Positions 1-5,771 are shown, numbered from the stretch's first letter. The stretch is DNA of 6,419 bases from Desulfobacula sp. (GCA_018702715.1 JABIYQ010000390.1:1-6419), one strand, 5' to 3'. Translations and numbers: made by a program. The notes: generated by a model from the sequence alone, not told the origin.

Positions 1-3
1 AAC

Positions 4-20
4 GAGTCTGTAGAATAAGT
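4..20 (+). repeat. IS left terminal inverted repeat
   Basis: GAGTCTGTAGAATAAGT pairs with the right-end repeat at 1817-1833 (13 of 17 identical in inverted orientation, with the shared core CTGTAG). It lies about 150 bp beyond the transposase stop codon. Confidence 0.75.
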
Positions 21-154
21 ACTTTTTGAAAGGTAGTGATTTCATTTTTCATGTACTTTTTCCAACATTTTTTTTTAATTTAGTTTTGGGCCGATAAATT
101 TGATATATATGATCATATTTTGCCTATATGGCGTTCATTAACCCATACACCCAG

Positions 155-166
155 GGGGATATCCCC
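155..166. repeat. GC-rich perfect palindrome behind the transposase stop
   Basis: GGGGATATCCCC is a 12-bp perfect palindrome beginning 7 bp beyond the transposase stop, in an otherwise AT-rich 150-bp IS tail. It could fold in the mRNA, but no U-run follows on the minus strand, so it is not called an intrinsic terminator. The rest of the IS left end (21-154) shows nothing further. Confidence 0.35.
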
Positions 167-172
167 TTTATT

Positions 173-1741
173 TTATGTAACTGCCACCGAACCGAACCGA
201 TGTATCTTTCTTAAATTATGCAAAGTGCAAAACAGCAACCATTGACTGTTTACTTTTAATTTTCCCCTGAGGCTGAATCTGTCCAATCTCAGCGTATGCC
301 GGATATTTCCAAAAACAGGTTCCACCGTTCCGAGTCGTTTTGAATAAATCTGCCTGCTCGAGGGCGAATCTATTTTCTGTTTCATCTTCTCCATTGCTGT
401 TTCCGGTGGTTGTTTACGGCCATAGCCTGAAGGCCACACGTGGAAATAGGCAACAGATCTTTTGGGTGACGTGTCCGGATGGCGAAGGCATTTAACTCTG
501 AGCTTGCAAGGCCCGCATGCTGATTTGGGAGCTTTAAACCGGGTGACATAGTTTCCCTTTGTATCAAGGCCGTTCCCACTCCTATAAAGGCGCTTCCCGG
601 CAGGGCATCTGCAAAATTTAAATTCAGGGTCAAAATAAAAATCTTTTTTTGAAAACAATCCTGTCCTTTTCCCTTTTCTTAAAAGCTCTTTTTTATATTC
701 TTCTTTATACCTGCCACAGTTATCAAACCGGGGGTCTCGTTTCCTAAAGCGGCCGTCAGCCACGTAAGCGTCAATCCCTTCTTCGGCAAGCATGTCCATG
801 TTGTTCTTGGTGTGGAACCCGCTGTCTGCTGTAAGTTTAGTGTCATCAAAGACATCATCTTCCAGATTCTCTTTGGTGGTGTCGATCATGGGCTTTAATA
901 AGTCCTGTTCAGGTCCCTTACCAAATGCCTCTGCGCCCACGATCACCTGGTGTTTGTCATCCACCATTGCAACACCGTTATACCCTTGAACCATGCTTTT
1001 TGACGTTTTCATCTTGGCAGACTCATTATCTGTGATGTTGGATTTAACAGGTTTGCCCATGCTGCCGATTCTGTCATCATTTTTGTTGGTCCACTCCCGG
1101 ATCTTTTTTACCTGTTTTTCAAGGGTGGCGATATATTGTGTATCGGTTTCGATGATGTTATTTTTCTCTTCAATGTCATCAATCTGCCTGTGTTTTTCAA
1201 TGATCCGCTCAATGGCTTTTTCAAGTTTAATAGCCTTTCTTTGAAAATCCTCTTTCGTCCCACTCCATTCTTTTGAAGCATTGGAAGGCAGCTTACAGCC
1301 ATCCACTGCAAACATTTCTCGTCCGATCAACCCCATTTCGTCACAGATAAGAATCACTTCCTGAAACAAGGCTGTTGTCTGCTCATCCTGCGTGGAGATG
1401 AAATCTGCAATGGTTGTGAAATGAGGTCTTGTATGAGCAGATAATGCCATGAAGATAATATTTTCTTCACAACACTGGGCAATCTTTCTGCTGGATGTGA
1501 TCCCCCTTGAGTAGGCGAATAGGACAATCTTTAAAAGAATCCTCGGGTCATACGCCGGGGCACCGGTTTTATCATTATTATATCGTTTGTCGAAAACACT
1601 TAGGTCGATTTCATTATCGATCAGATGGTTGATGGAATATTCAAAAGTTCCTGGTAATATCTGTTTGTCAAAAAAGACTGGGAGGAAAACACCTTGATCG
1701 TATGAATAATCTTTGTATTTTGCCATTTGATTTTTACCCAT
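173..1741 (-). CDS. IS1182-family DDE transposase
   Basis: This 522-aa enzyme would cut and join the ends of the surrounding IS. The N-terminal part (about residues 20-135) is the DUF772-like transposase region, with family-typical runs such as GAPAYDPRILLKIVLFAYSRG (about 60-80) and PHFTTIADF. The DDE catalytic triad can be placed at D147 (AVDGCKLPSNASK), D306 (TADSGFH) and E474 (GTVEPVFGNIRH). Between the first two Asp residues lies a charged, probably coiled-coil insertion (about 165-215). A Cys-rich stretch (C377, C379, C409, C412, C418) precedes the last catalytic residue and could bind metal. Length is full for the family and the frame is unbroken, so the gene looks intact. The start is uncertain: ATG at 1741 gives 522 aa, while the ATG five codons in (1726, MAKYKDYSYDQ) resembles the usual start of these proteins. 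Neither has a convincing Shine-Dalgarno sequence. Confidence 0.93.
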   Translation of the reverse strand: MGKNQMAKYKDYSYDQGVFLPVFFDKQILPGTFEYSINHLIDNEIDLSVFDKRYNNDKTGAPAYDPRILLKIVLFAYSRGITSSRKIAQCCEENIIFMALSAHTRPHFTTIADFISTQDEQTTALFQEVILICDEMGLIGREMFAVDGCKLPSNASKEWSGTKEDFQRKAIKLEKAIERIIEKHRQIDDIEEKNNIIETDTQYIATLEKQVKKIREWTNKNDDRIGSMGKPVKSNITDNESAKMKTSKSMVQGYNGVAMVDDKHQVIVGAEAFGKGPEQDLLKPMIDTTKENLEDDVFDDTKLTADSGFHTKNNMDMLAEEGIDAYVADGRFRKRDPRFDNCGRYKEEYKKELLRKGKRTGLFSKKDFYFDPEFKFCRCPAGKRLYRSGNGLDTKGNYVTRFKAPKSACGPCKLRVKCLRHPDTSPKRSVAYFHVWPSGYGRKQPPETAMEKMKQKIDSPSSRQIYSKRLGTVEPVFGNIRHTLRLDRFSLRGKLKVNSQWLLFCTLHNLRKIHRFGSVAVT

Positions 1742-1777
1742 TTAAAGGTCAGCGGCTTTACTTTCTTTTTGAAGAGG

Positions 1778-1806
1778 ATTATAGCATAAAATGATAAAAA
1801 TCTCCA
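1778..1806 (-). promoter_or_regulatory. Probable sigma70 promoter of the transposase
   Basis: On the minus strand, -35 TGGAGA (1806-1801) is followed by a 17-nt spacer and a perfect -10 TATAAT (1783-1778). A TG dinucleotide one base upstream makes the -10 an extended one (TGCTATAAT). It lies inside the right end of the IS, about 37 nt upstream of the first possible start codon. Confidence 0.65.
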
Positions 1807-1816
1807 GTGTTTTCAG

Positions 1817-1833
1817 GCTTTTCCTACAGCCTC
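1817..1833 (-). repeat. IS right terminal inverted repeat
   Basis: Read on the minus strand this is GAGGCTGTAGGAAAAGC, the inverted partner of 4-20. It lies just upstream of the transposase promoter, so the promoter is internal to the element. Confidence 0.75.
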
Positions 1834-1897
1834 AACATGAAAATCTGCGGCGAAGACCGTAGCATTTTTTTTGTTTTAAAAACTTTTAAAAAGTAGT

Positions 1898-2374
1898 TTA
1901 ACCCTTTTTCCCGTTTTTTAGGGAAGGATCAGTTCTTCGTTTAACATAACTTTCAACAGCTTCAAACGGATTCGAATAGCTGTTTTTTTCAGTTGATAGA
2001 TAAGAAAAGATGCATTGATTTATAACCATTTCCATAGCGTTTATCTGTTCTGGAGAATATAATCCTATAGTTATCCGTTTTATCTCATTAATGCTGCCGT
2101 TTAATTGCCGATTTCCGTTTTTACCAAGAGAAAGCGATTTAGATCCACGATACCAAGGACACGATTTTAGGATTTCGCTTGCAACACCATTCAGATTTTG
2201 AAACGCTGATTTTCGGCGAATTAAGGTAAACAGAGTATATTCATGAACAATCAGCAACATCGGAACGCGCCCAATCATCATGATATCAACTTTCCAGGAA
2301 TCTCCTGAGCGTTCCTCAAGCTCCTTCCATTTGGTCTTAAAACGTGTTGCAGCTTTATTGCTTAAATTAATCAT
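1898..2374 (-). CDS. Hypothetical protein, DUF6933-like; third gene of the PIN/ImmA cluster
   Basis: This 158-aa soluble protein has no signal peptide or membrane segment. The N-terminal half has the shape of the small DUF6933-type proteins: a helix rich in K and R, then a W-x-V-D-I-x-x-I-G-R strand (W27 to R36), then LLIVHEYTLFTLI (about 41-52), like the family's 'hydrophobic strand-ND/E-x-TLF' core. The assignment rests on pattern memory only and is tentative. The C-terminal half (about 85-158) is basic, ends in KNGKKG and is unlike anything I recognise. The gene starts 41 nt after the PIN gene and reads the same way, so it is probably cotranscribed. No clear ribosome binding site precedes the ATG. 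An in-frame TAA lies two codons upstream, so the start cannot be extended. It could be an accessory or regulatory partner of the nuclease, or simply a passenger. Confidence 0.7.
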   Translation of the reverse strand: MINLSNKAATRFKTKWKELEERSGDSWKVDIMMIGRVPMLLIVHEYTLFTLIRRKSAFQNLNGVASEILKSCPWYRGSKSLSLGKNGNRQLNGSINEIKRITIGLYSPEQINAMEMVINQCIFSYLSTEKNSYSNPFEAVESYVKRRTDPSLKNGKKG

Positions 2375-2415
2375 TTTTTAAACCATGTAATAAAATTTGA
2401 ATGTCTCTGGATTTT

Positions 2416-2913
2416 TTAACCTTTCCAAAGATTTAACCGTTTTTTGCATTCAACAAGTGGTAATCGCGAATTGATGTCCATTAATTGAACGAGTTTTTTA
2501 TGTGCTAAGTCGCTTGAAATGATATCGTTAGCCAAAAGTTGATCAAAAACCCATAAGATTCCGAATACTTTAATCTTATGGCTCTCCGCCGTTTTTCGTA
2601 AATTTTTATCGCCGGTTAGCAAAGGACTCGATAGCAGTTCCGAATAGAAAAAACACCCACAATCTTGAAAACTAAGATTTGAGTGTTTTTCTAGCAGTTG
2701 AGTGATATTTAAAATTTCCGGATATTCAAAAATTTTAACTTGAAACTGATTTGCATTGATATATGTTTCGAATACTTTTTTGTTCGGATCTTCAACTTCT
2801 GCAAGAACTTCTTCTGTTGTATGCATCTGATAAGGCAACTGAAAAAAACTATCAACCATATCAATTTTCAGAAAGTCTATAAGAATGTTCGCATCGTTGA
2901 TAATAATTTGCAT
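2416..2913 (-). CDS. PIN-domain protein, putative ribonuclease toxin
   Basis: This 165-aa protein is the typical size of a single PIN domain. The acidic residues that build the Mg-dependent nuclease site appear in the right order and spacing: D7 in the opening strand (IINDANILIDF), E35 in HTTEEVLAEV, D84 in LSFQDCGCFFYSEL and D102 in LLTGDKNLRK. It ends with the helical segment common in DUF3368-like PIN proteins (GILWVFDQLLANDIISSDLAHKKL). PIN proteins of this kind usually cleave RNA and act as toxins when their partner is lost. The start codon comes only 3 nt after the stop of the XRE/ImmA gene and has a poor ribosome site of its own, so translation is probably coupled to the regulator. That arrangement keeps toxin and antitoxin production in step. 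The substrate cannot be told from sequence. Confidence 0.82.
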   Translation of the reverse strand: MQIIINDANILIDFLKIDMVDSFFQLPYQMHTTEEVLAEVEDPNKKVFETYINANQFQVKIFEYPEILNITQLLEKHSNLSFQDCGCFFYSELLSSPLLTGDKNLRKTAESHKIKVFGILWVFDQLLANDIISSDLAHKKLVQLMDINSRLPLVECKKRLNLWKG

Positions 2914-2916
2914 GGT

Positions 2917-3981
2917 TTAAAGCAAATCCACTTGTTTTCTAAAATCGTATAACGAGGTATTTAATAAAGATGCTGCTTTCCCAAGACTGATATAGGATTC
3001 TGAAACTGCATGAAGCACTAATTGTTTGAATCGATTGGCTTTTTCTTTTTTTAGGTAACTGCCAGGTTCATTTTTTTTCCAATTATTTTTCGCGAATACA
3101 ATATTTATAGATCTATATTTACGATCAGAAATAATATTCAATTCACAGGCTTTATATAGGATAGCTTGAATGGATATCCCGTAAATTCCTTTTAATTTTT
3201 TTAGTTCAAACATAGAAATACTTTTTCTCTTTTTACCGATTGCTTCTATTAATTGCTCTTCTGGAAGAAGTAACTCGTTTGCAAATGCATTGCAGTATTT
3301 TTCTACATCTTTTGGTGAATCACCTTCAACATGGAAAAGTATGTGACATAGTTCATGAGCGACGGTAAATCTTTTCCTTACAATATCGGTTTCTTTTTTC
3401 AATGCAATAACTGGCACACTCGAGGGAGCGATTCTGGCGGAGAGGCCATCAAATTTCACTCCTTCTTCTAAGCTTATTTCAAAAATTTTAATGCCATTTT
3501 CTTCAACTAGTTCCAGCAAATTCGATACAGGAGCATTTCCAAGTTTCCAATCCTGTCTCAATCGTTTGGCTTCATTCACCGCATCATCACGATTGCTTAT
3601 AGTTCGACTTATGGCAGAACGATTAAGCGGTAACAGTTTTGAAGCATCAAGGATATCTTCAATTTCAAGATATTTTTCAATAAAATCGATGGTTCGTTGC
3701 TCAATTGAATTTTTATTTTTTTTGCTTAGTGATGCATTTTTCCTAAATTCTAAAGATTGCAGTTCGACAGTTGAGTCTTTAAAAAAATAATCAATTTTGA
3801 TATTCATCGCCTTAGCAAGGGAGAGCAAGACAGTGCTGTTGATATTTTCTATCTGACCTTTCTCATACTTACTAATGGCTTGTTTGCTGACTATGTTGCC
3901 AGCGGCATCAGACAATGCTTGCATACTCATTCCAGCCATTATTCGGGCTGATTTTATTCGCTGACCTATATTTTTATTCAT
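2917..3981 (-). CDS. XRE-family regulator with ImmA/IrrE metallopeptidase domain, putative antitoxin
   Basis: This 354-aa two-domain protein would bind DNA and carry a zinc peptidase fold. Residues 5-66 are an XRE helix-turn-helix (IGQRIKSARIMAGMSMQALSDAAG, SKQAISKYEKG). Residues about 150-245 form the ImmA/IrrE (COG2856) domain, with the zinc motif HELCH at H209-E210-H213 and, downstream, EKYCNAFANELLLP, where E227 is the likely third ligand. The C-terminal tail (SLGKAASLLNTSLYDFRKQ, about 332-350) resembles the short helical tail seen in several antitoxins. ATG at 3981 is chosen because AGGGAGG sits 8 nt upstream. An ATG 15 codons further up is in frame, but it lies inside the promoter and has no ribosome site. 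The gene leads the PIN gene by 3 nt. XRE-COG2856 proteins next to PIN-type toxins are a known antitoxin-toxin arrangement. Autorepression is inferred from the operator overlapping the promoter. Confidence 0.87.
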   Translation of the reverse strand: MNKNIGQRIKSARIMAGMSMQALSDAAGNIVSKQAISKYEKGQIENINSTVLLSLAKAMNIKIDYFFKDSTVELQSLEFRKNASLSKKNKNSIEQRTIDFIEKYLEIEDILDASKLLPLNRSAISRTISNRDDAVNEAKRLRQDWKLGNAPVSNLLELVEENGIKIFEISLEEGVKFDGLSARIAPSSVPVIALKKETDIVRKRFTVAHELCHILFHVEGDSPKDVEKYCNAFANELLLPEEQLIEAIGKKRKSISMFELKKLKGIYGISIQAILYKACELNIISDRKYRSINIVFAKNNWKKNEPGSYLKKEKANRFKQLVLHAVSESYISLGKAASLLNTSLYDFRKQVDLL

Positions 3982-3986
3982 TTCGT

Positions 3987-3996
3987 TTACCTCCCT
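3987..3996 (-). promoter_or_regulatory. Strong Shine-Dalgarno deciding the XRE/ImmA start
   Basis: AGGGAGG on the minus strand lies about 8 nt before the ATG at 3981. It is the best ribosome site in the window and rules out the longer in-frame start at 4026. Confidence 0.7.
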
Positions 3997-4039
3997 ATAG
4001 TTGACAAAATAAAATAAATTTGACACTTTGTCAACTATA
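3996..4039. promoter_or_regulatory. Operator: 13-bp perfect inverted repeat of TATAGTTGACAAA
   Basis: TATAGTTGACAAA (3996-4008) is repeated as its exact reverse complement TTTGTCAACTATA (4027-4039), 18 bp apart. A third half-site, TTGACA (4020-4025), lies inside and forms a tighter palindrome, TTGACA-CTT-TGTCAA (4020-4034), with the outer right arm. Three half-sites spaced over the -35, the -10 and the predicted start are what an XRE dimer would need for cooperative autorepression. The regulator encoded just downstream is the obvious ligand. That link is inferred from position. Confidence 0.65.
4003..4034 (-). promoter_or_regulatory. Sigma70-like promoter of the XRE/ImmA-PIN operon
   Basis: On the minus strand a consensus -35 TTGACA (4034-4029) is followed by a 17-nt spacer and a -10 of TATTTT (4011-4006, 4 of 6 matches to consensus). 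Transcription would start near 4000, giving a leader of about 20 nt that contains the strong Shine-Dalgarno. Both promoter elements lie inside the TTGACA inverted repeat, so a bound repressor would block polymerase. Confidence 0.65.
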
Positions 4040-4097
4040 AAGATCGTTTTTTATAAGAATGCGGCGGAGCAGCCATGAACTAAGTAATTGAGCAGGT

Positions 4098-4121
4098 CTG
4101 GATATCATTCATGATATCCAG
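4098..4121. repeat. Perfect 11-bp inverted repeat around GGATATCAT
   Basis: CTGGATATCAT (4098-4108) pairs exactly with ATGATATCCAG (4111-4121) across a 2-nt centre. GGATATCAT recurs at 4199-4207, beside a second palindrome. It could be a binding site for a dimeric regulator or a cruciform-forming element. No T-run follows on either strand, so it is not an intrinsic terminator. Confidence 0.6.
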
Positions 4122-4176
4122 TAACTTGAAAGGTGTATCAATGTCTAGTATATAAAAAACTAGCTGGGTAACCTTA

Positions 4177-4199
4177 CAATTTTAATAATATTAAAATTG
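4177..4199. repeat. AT-rich perfect 11-bp inverted repeat
   Basis: CAATTTTAATA and TATTAAAATTG flank a single central A. The repeat directly abuts the second copy of GGATATCAT (4199-4207). All but two pairs are A-T, so the RNA hairpin would be weak. A protein-binding site or chance AT symmetry are both possible. Confidence 0.45.
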
Positions 4200-4252
4200 G
4201 ATATCATGATAAAAGTACCTGAGGCACTTCAAAAAAATATAATCTGTTATTT

Positions 4253-4423
4253 ATGAACAGTGATATCGCACTGGATCAATACAGGCATTGCAATAAGTGG
4301 CTCTGGTACTACCTGAATTTTTGATGGGAGGGAAAGGCACTGCTCCGCATTGTCGGTTACTTTTTTCGTAAGCCGAGATTGTTGAAACAAAACAAGTTTA
4401 CGAACTTATTACTACTTATATAA
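4253..4423 (+). pseudogene. Possible decayed coding remnant with an in-frame TGA
   Basis: Reading from ATG 4253 gives 23 residues (MNSDIALDQYRHCNKWLWYY then LNF), a TGA at 4322-4324, and then 32 more residues in the same frame (WEGKALLRIVGYFFRKPRLL and a Lys/Leu-rich tail) to TAA 4421-4423. The residue make-up of both halves looks protein-like, with aromatic and basic residues well mixed, which is why it is listed. No ribosome site precedes the ATG and I recognise no family. It could be the broken 3' end of an old plus-strand gene, or chance in an AT-rich region. Confidence 0.22.
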
Positions 4424-4432
4424 GGGCGGACG

Positions 4433-4463
4433 AAAAAACAATAGGTAAAAATACCTATTGTTT
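4433..4463 (-). terminator. Intrinsic terminator of the DUF4920-PepSY operon
   Basis: AAACAATAGGTA (4436-4447) and TACCTATTGTTT (4452-4463) form a perfect 12-bp stem with a 4-nt loop. Read on the minus strand it ends in six U residues (4438-4433). It lies about 95 nt beyond the PepSY stop codon, in the right orientation for that operon. On the plus strand only a GAAATTTT follows, so any bidirectional action would be weak. Confidence 0.65.
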
Positions 4464-4556
4464 GAAATTTTCACCATTTGAATGAGTGTATAAGTTTTTG
4501 AAAAAGCAGGATATTTAAAAAAGAGTATGCAGACAATTGTTTGGGGCAGGTATCAC

Positions 4557-5114
4557 TTAACCATAGATTAGCAGAAACAAAATTGGAATAATCAATCCAC
4601 CTGTTACAAACCAGGCCCCTCGACCTTTAATTCCTTTCTTTCCTTTTAAAACAAACATTCCAGTAACAGCCAGAAGAATTAGTGCTGCAGCATAAATATC
4701 AGCAAACCATGTCCATAGTTTTTTTGCATGGTTTAAATGAAGAAAGTTTACCTGATAAAAAAAGGGACGTTTTGTAATTTTTTCCTGGATGACGTCCCCG
4801 GTTAAGAGCTCGACATCAATTGTGTTGCCTTCCTGGTAAATTTTAATCAAATTAGGTGCTGGCTGGAATTTTTTTTTATATTCAGGTTTATTCCCAAGTG
4901 TTTTTAAAATATTTTGTATCTCTTTATCCGTTATAAGCCTACCATCTGATAAAATAGGGTCAATTTTTTCTTTGTGTTTAACAATTTTATACGTTGGGTT
5001 CCAATCATGGATATGATTTACAGCTATTCCAGAAATTGCATAAAGAATGGTCAGTCCCACACAGATATACCCAAGATCCCGATGGATAATATTATTCCAT
5101 TTGCGCCATTTCAT
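4557..5114 (-). CDS. PepSY-associated transmembrane helix protein
   Basis: This 185-aa inner-membrane protein has three predicted membrane segments: about 13-35 (LGYICVGLTILYAISGIAVN), 137-157 (FADIYAAALILLAVTGMFVL) and 166-184 (GAWFVTGGLIIPILFLLIYG). The loop between the first two (about 37-130) would be the soluble PepSY-like part. The opening WRKWNNIIHRDLGYICVGLTILYAISG and the later LNHAKKLWTWFADIYA are typical of PepSY-associated TM proteins. Histidines sit at the membrane boundaries (H11, H34, H36, H126, H129). In relatives such residues have been thought to bind haem or metal, but nothing here proves that. It starts 4 nt after the DUF4920 stop and is surely cotranscribed, probably with coupled translation since its own ribosome site is weak. 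The exact function is unknown. Confidence 0.85.
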   Translation of the reverse strand: MKWRKWNNIIHRDLGYICVGLTILYAISGIAVNHIHDWNPTYKIVKHKEKIDPILSDGRLITDKEIQNILKTLGNKPEYKKKFQPAPNLIKIYQEGNTIDVELLTGDVIQEKITKRPFFYQVNFLHLNHAKKLWTWFADIYAAALILLAVTGMFVLKGKKGIKGRGAWFVTGGLIIPILFLLIYG

Positions 5115-5118
5115 TTTT

Positions 5119-5595
5119 TTACTCTGTTATTGTTGCGCCAAGGGCTTTTATTCTGTAGGTTGTTAGAGGACCGGTAACGCTGGATGGATCGAATTTTTCA
5201 CCTTTTTCTTCTGCCTTGTGTTCCAGCAATTCGATTGCCTCTTCTTTTGTATAATTTAAGGCTTCAACCTTTCCTTCTACAAGTGCTTCTTTTCCCCGGG
5301 CACTCAAAGGGAAAACAATTACGCCATCTAAAACCTTAATCTGAATTTTTTCAAATGCCTTGTCGCTGGCAATATCCATCCAGCATCCTCTTTTTGCACA
5401 CACTTCAACCACCATACCTTTGACGAGCACCTTTTTATTTGCATAATTTTCCGGTGAAGCCAGTATATCAGATACTTTGGTTATTTCCTGCAATGTTATG
5501 GGCTTACCAAAATTTTCTGAATTTGATGCATATGCATAAGTATGCGTGATTGCCAGAACTGCAAGAATTAATAGTACTTTATTGAATCTGAACAT
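5119..5595 (-). CDS. Secreted DUF4920 domain protein
   Basis: This 158-aa protein has an N-terminal signal peptide (basic MFRFNK, then a hydrophobic core to about residue 17), with likely cleavage after AYA near residue 23. It would therefore act in the periplasm. The mature part matches DUF4920: an OB-like beta region with KKVLVKGMVVEVCAKRGCWM, in which C66 and C71 form the conserved VCxxxGCWM motif. This is followed by VFPLSARGKEALVEGKVEAL and a charged helix (about 116-133). The paired cysteines could bind metal or form a redox-active disulfide, but the family has no settled function. AGGAG lies 6 nt before the ATG and supports this start. It is the first gene of a two-gene unit with the PepSY membrane protein, 4 nt apart, so the two probably work together at the cytoplasmic membrane. 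Confidence 0.87.
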   Translation of the reverse strand: MFRFNKVLLILAVLAITHTYAYASNSENFGKPITLQEITKVSDILASPENYANKKVLVKGMVVEVCAKRGCWMDIASDKAFEKIQIKVLDGVIVFPLSARGKEALVEGKVEALNYTKEEAIELLEHKAEEKGEKFDPSSVTGPLTTYRIKALGATITE

Positions 5596-5601
5596 GAGTT
5601 T

Positions 5602-5606
5602 CTCCT
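5602..5606 (-). promoter_or_regulatory. Ribosome binding site of the DUF4920 gene
   Basis: AGGAG on the minus strand, 6 nt upstream of the ATG at 5595, fixes the start of the signal peptide. Confidence 0.7.
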
Positions 5607-5771
5607 AAAATATTTTTTTACATATAACCTGTTTATAAGGGTTGAACCTTATTAAACCGCATTGGGCAATTAGATAGCAAAATAGATGCCAGGGCAGCAC
5701 ACGGGTGTATTTATCTATAAGGAGCTGATAATAGAAGATATATCAGGGGTCAGTTGAATCTGAAAAATACG

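Larger units (their letters stand above)
4..1833 (-). mobile_element. IS1182-family insertion sequence, apparently complete
   Basis: The element is about 1830 bp and carries one transposase gene. The left end reads GAGTCTGTAGAATAAGT (4-20). The reverse complement of the right end reads GAGGCTGTAGGAAAAGC (1833-1817). The two match at 13 of 17 positions, which marks them as imperfect terminal inverted repeats at the expected distances outside the transposase. The three bases AAC lie immediately outside both ends (1-3 and 1834-1836). This could be part of a target-site duplication, but the window starts too close to see more. Size, single-ORF organisation and protein type all fit the IS1182 family. 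The exact boundaries are inferred from the repeat alignment and could be off by a base or two. Confidence 0.8.
4040..4556. other. Long intergenic region, hairpin-rich, no intact gene
   Basis: Over 500 bp separate the XRE/ImmA promoter from the stop of the PepSY gene. The region holds three short perfect inverted repeats, a separated pair of GC-rich inverted motifs (4058-4073 and 4336-4351), a possible coding remnant on the plus strand (4253-4423) and a terminator hairpin (4433-4463). The stretch 4464-4556 is AT-rich and shows nothing. No tRNA or rRNA could be recognised here. Confidence 0.6.

Noticed and set aside
792..1311. Short open frames on the plus strand and in other frames inside the transposase
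   Set aside because: They are shadows of the intact transposase, with no ribosome sites and no recognisable protein character.
1861..1897. AT-rich symmetry after the third cluster gene as a terminator
   Set aside because: The best stem is about 5 bp, nearly all A-T, and no stable hairpin precedes a U-run on the minus strand.
3991..4026. Longer XRE/ImmA start at 4026
   Set aside because: It would start inside the promoter and operator and lacks a ribosome site, whereas AGGGAGG sits ideally before the ATG at 3981.
4322..4324. TGA read as selenocysteine within the 4253-4423 frame
   Set aside because: There is no ribosome site before the ATG, no familiar selenoprotein motif around the TGA, and only a 4-bp stem downstream, which is too weak for a bacterial SECIS element.
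4040..4440. Integron attC site behind the toxin-antitoxin-like cluster
   Set aside because: The hairpins lack properly paired RYYYAAC and GTTRRRY core sites at their ends.
4020..4440. CRISPR array
   Set aside because: The repeats are inverted, differ from each other and are irregularly spaced. There is no series of direct repeats with spacers.
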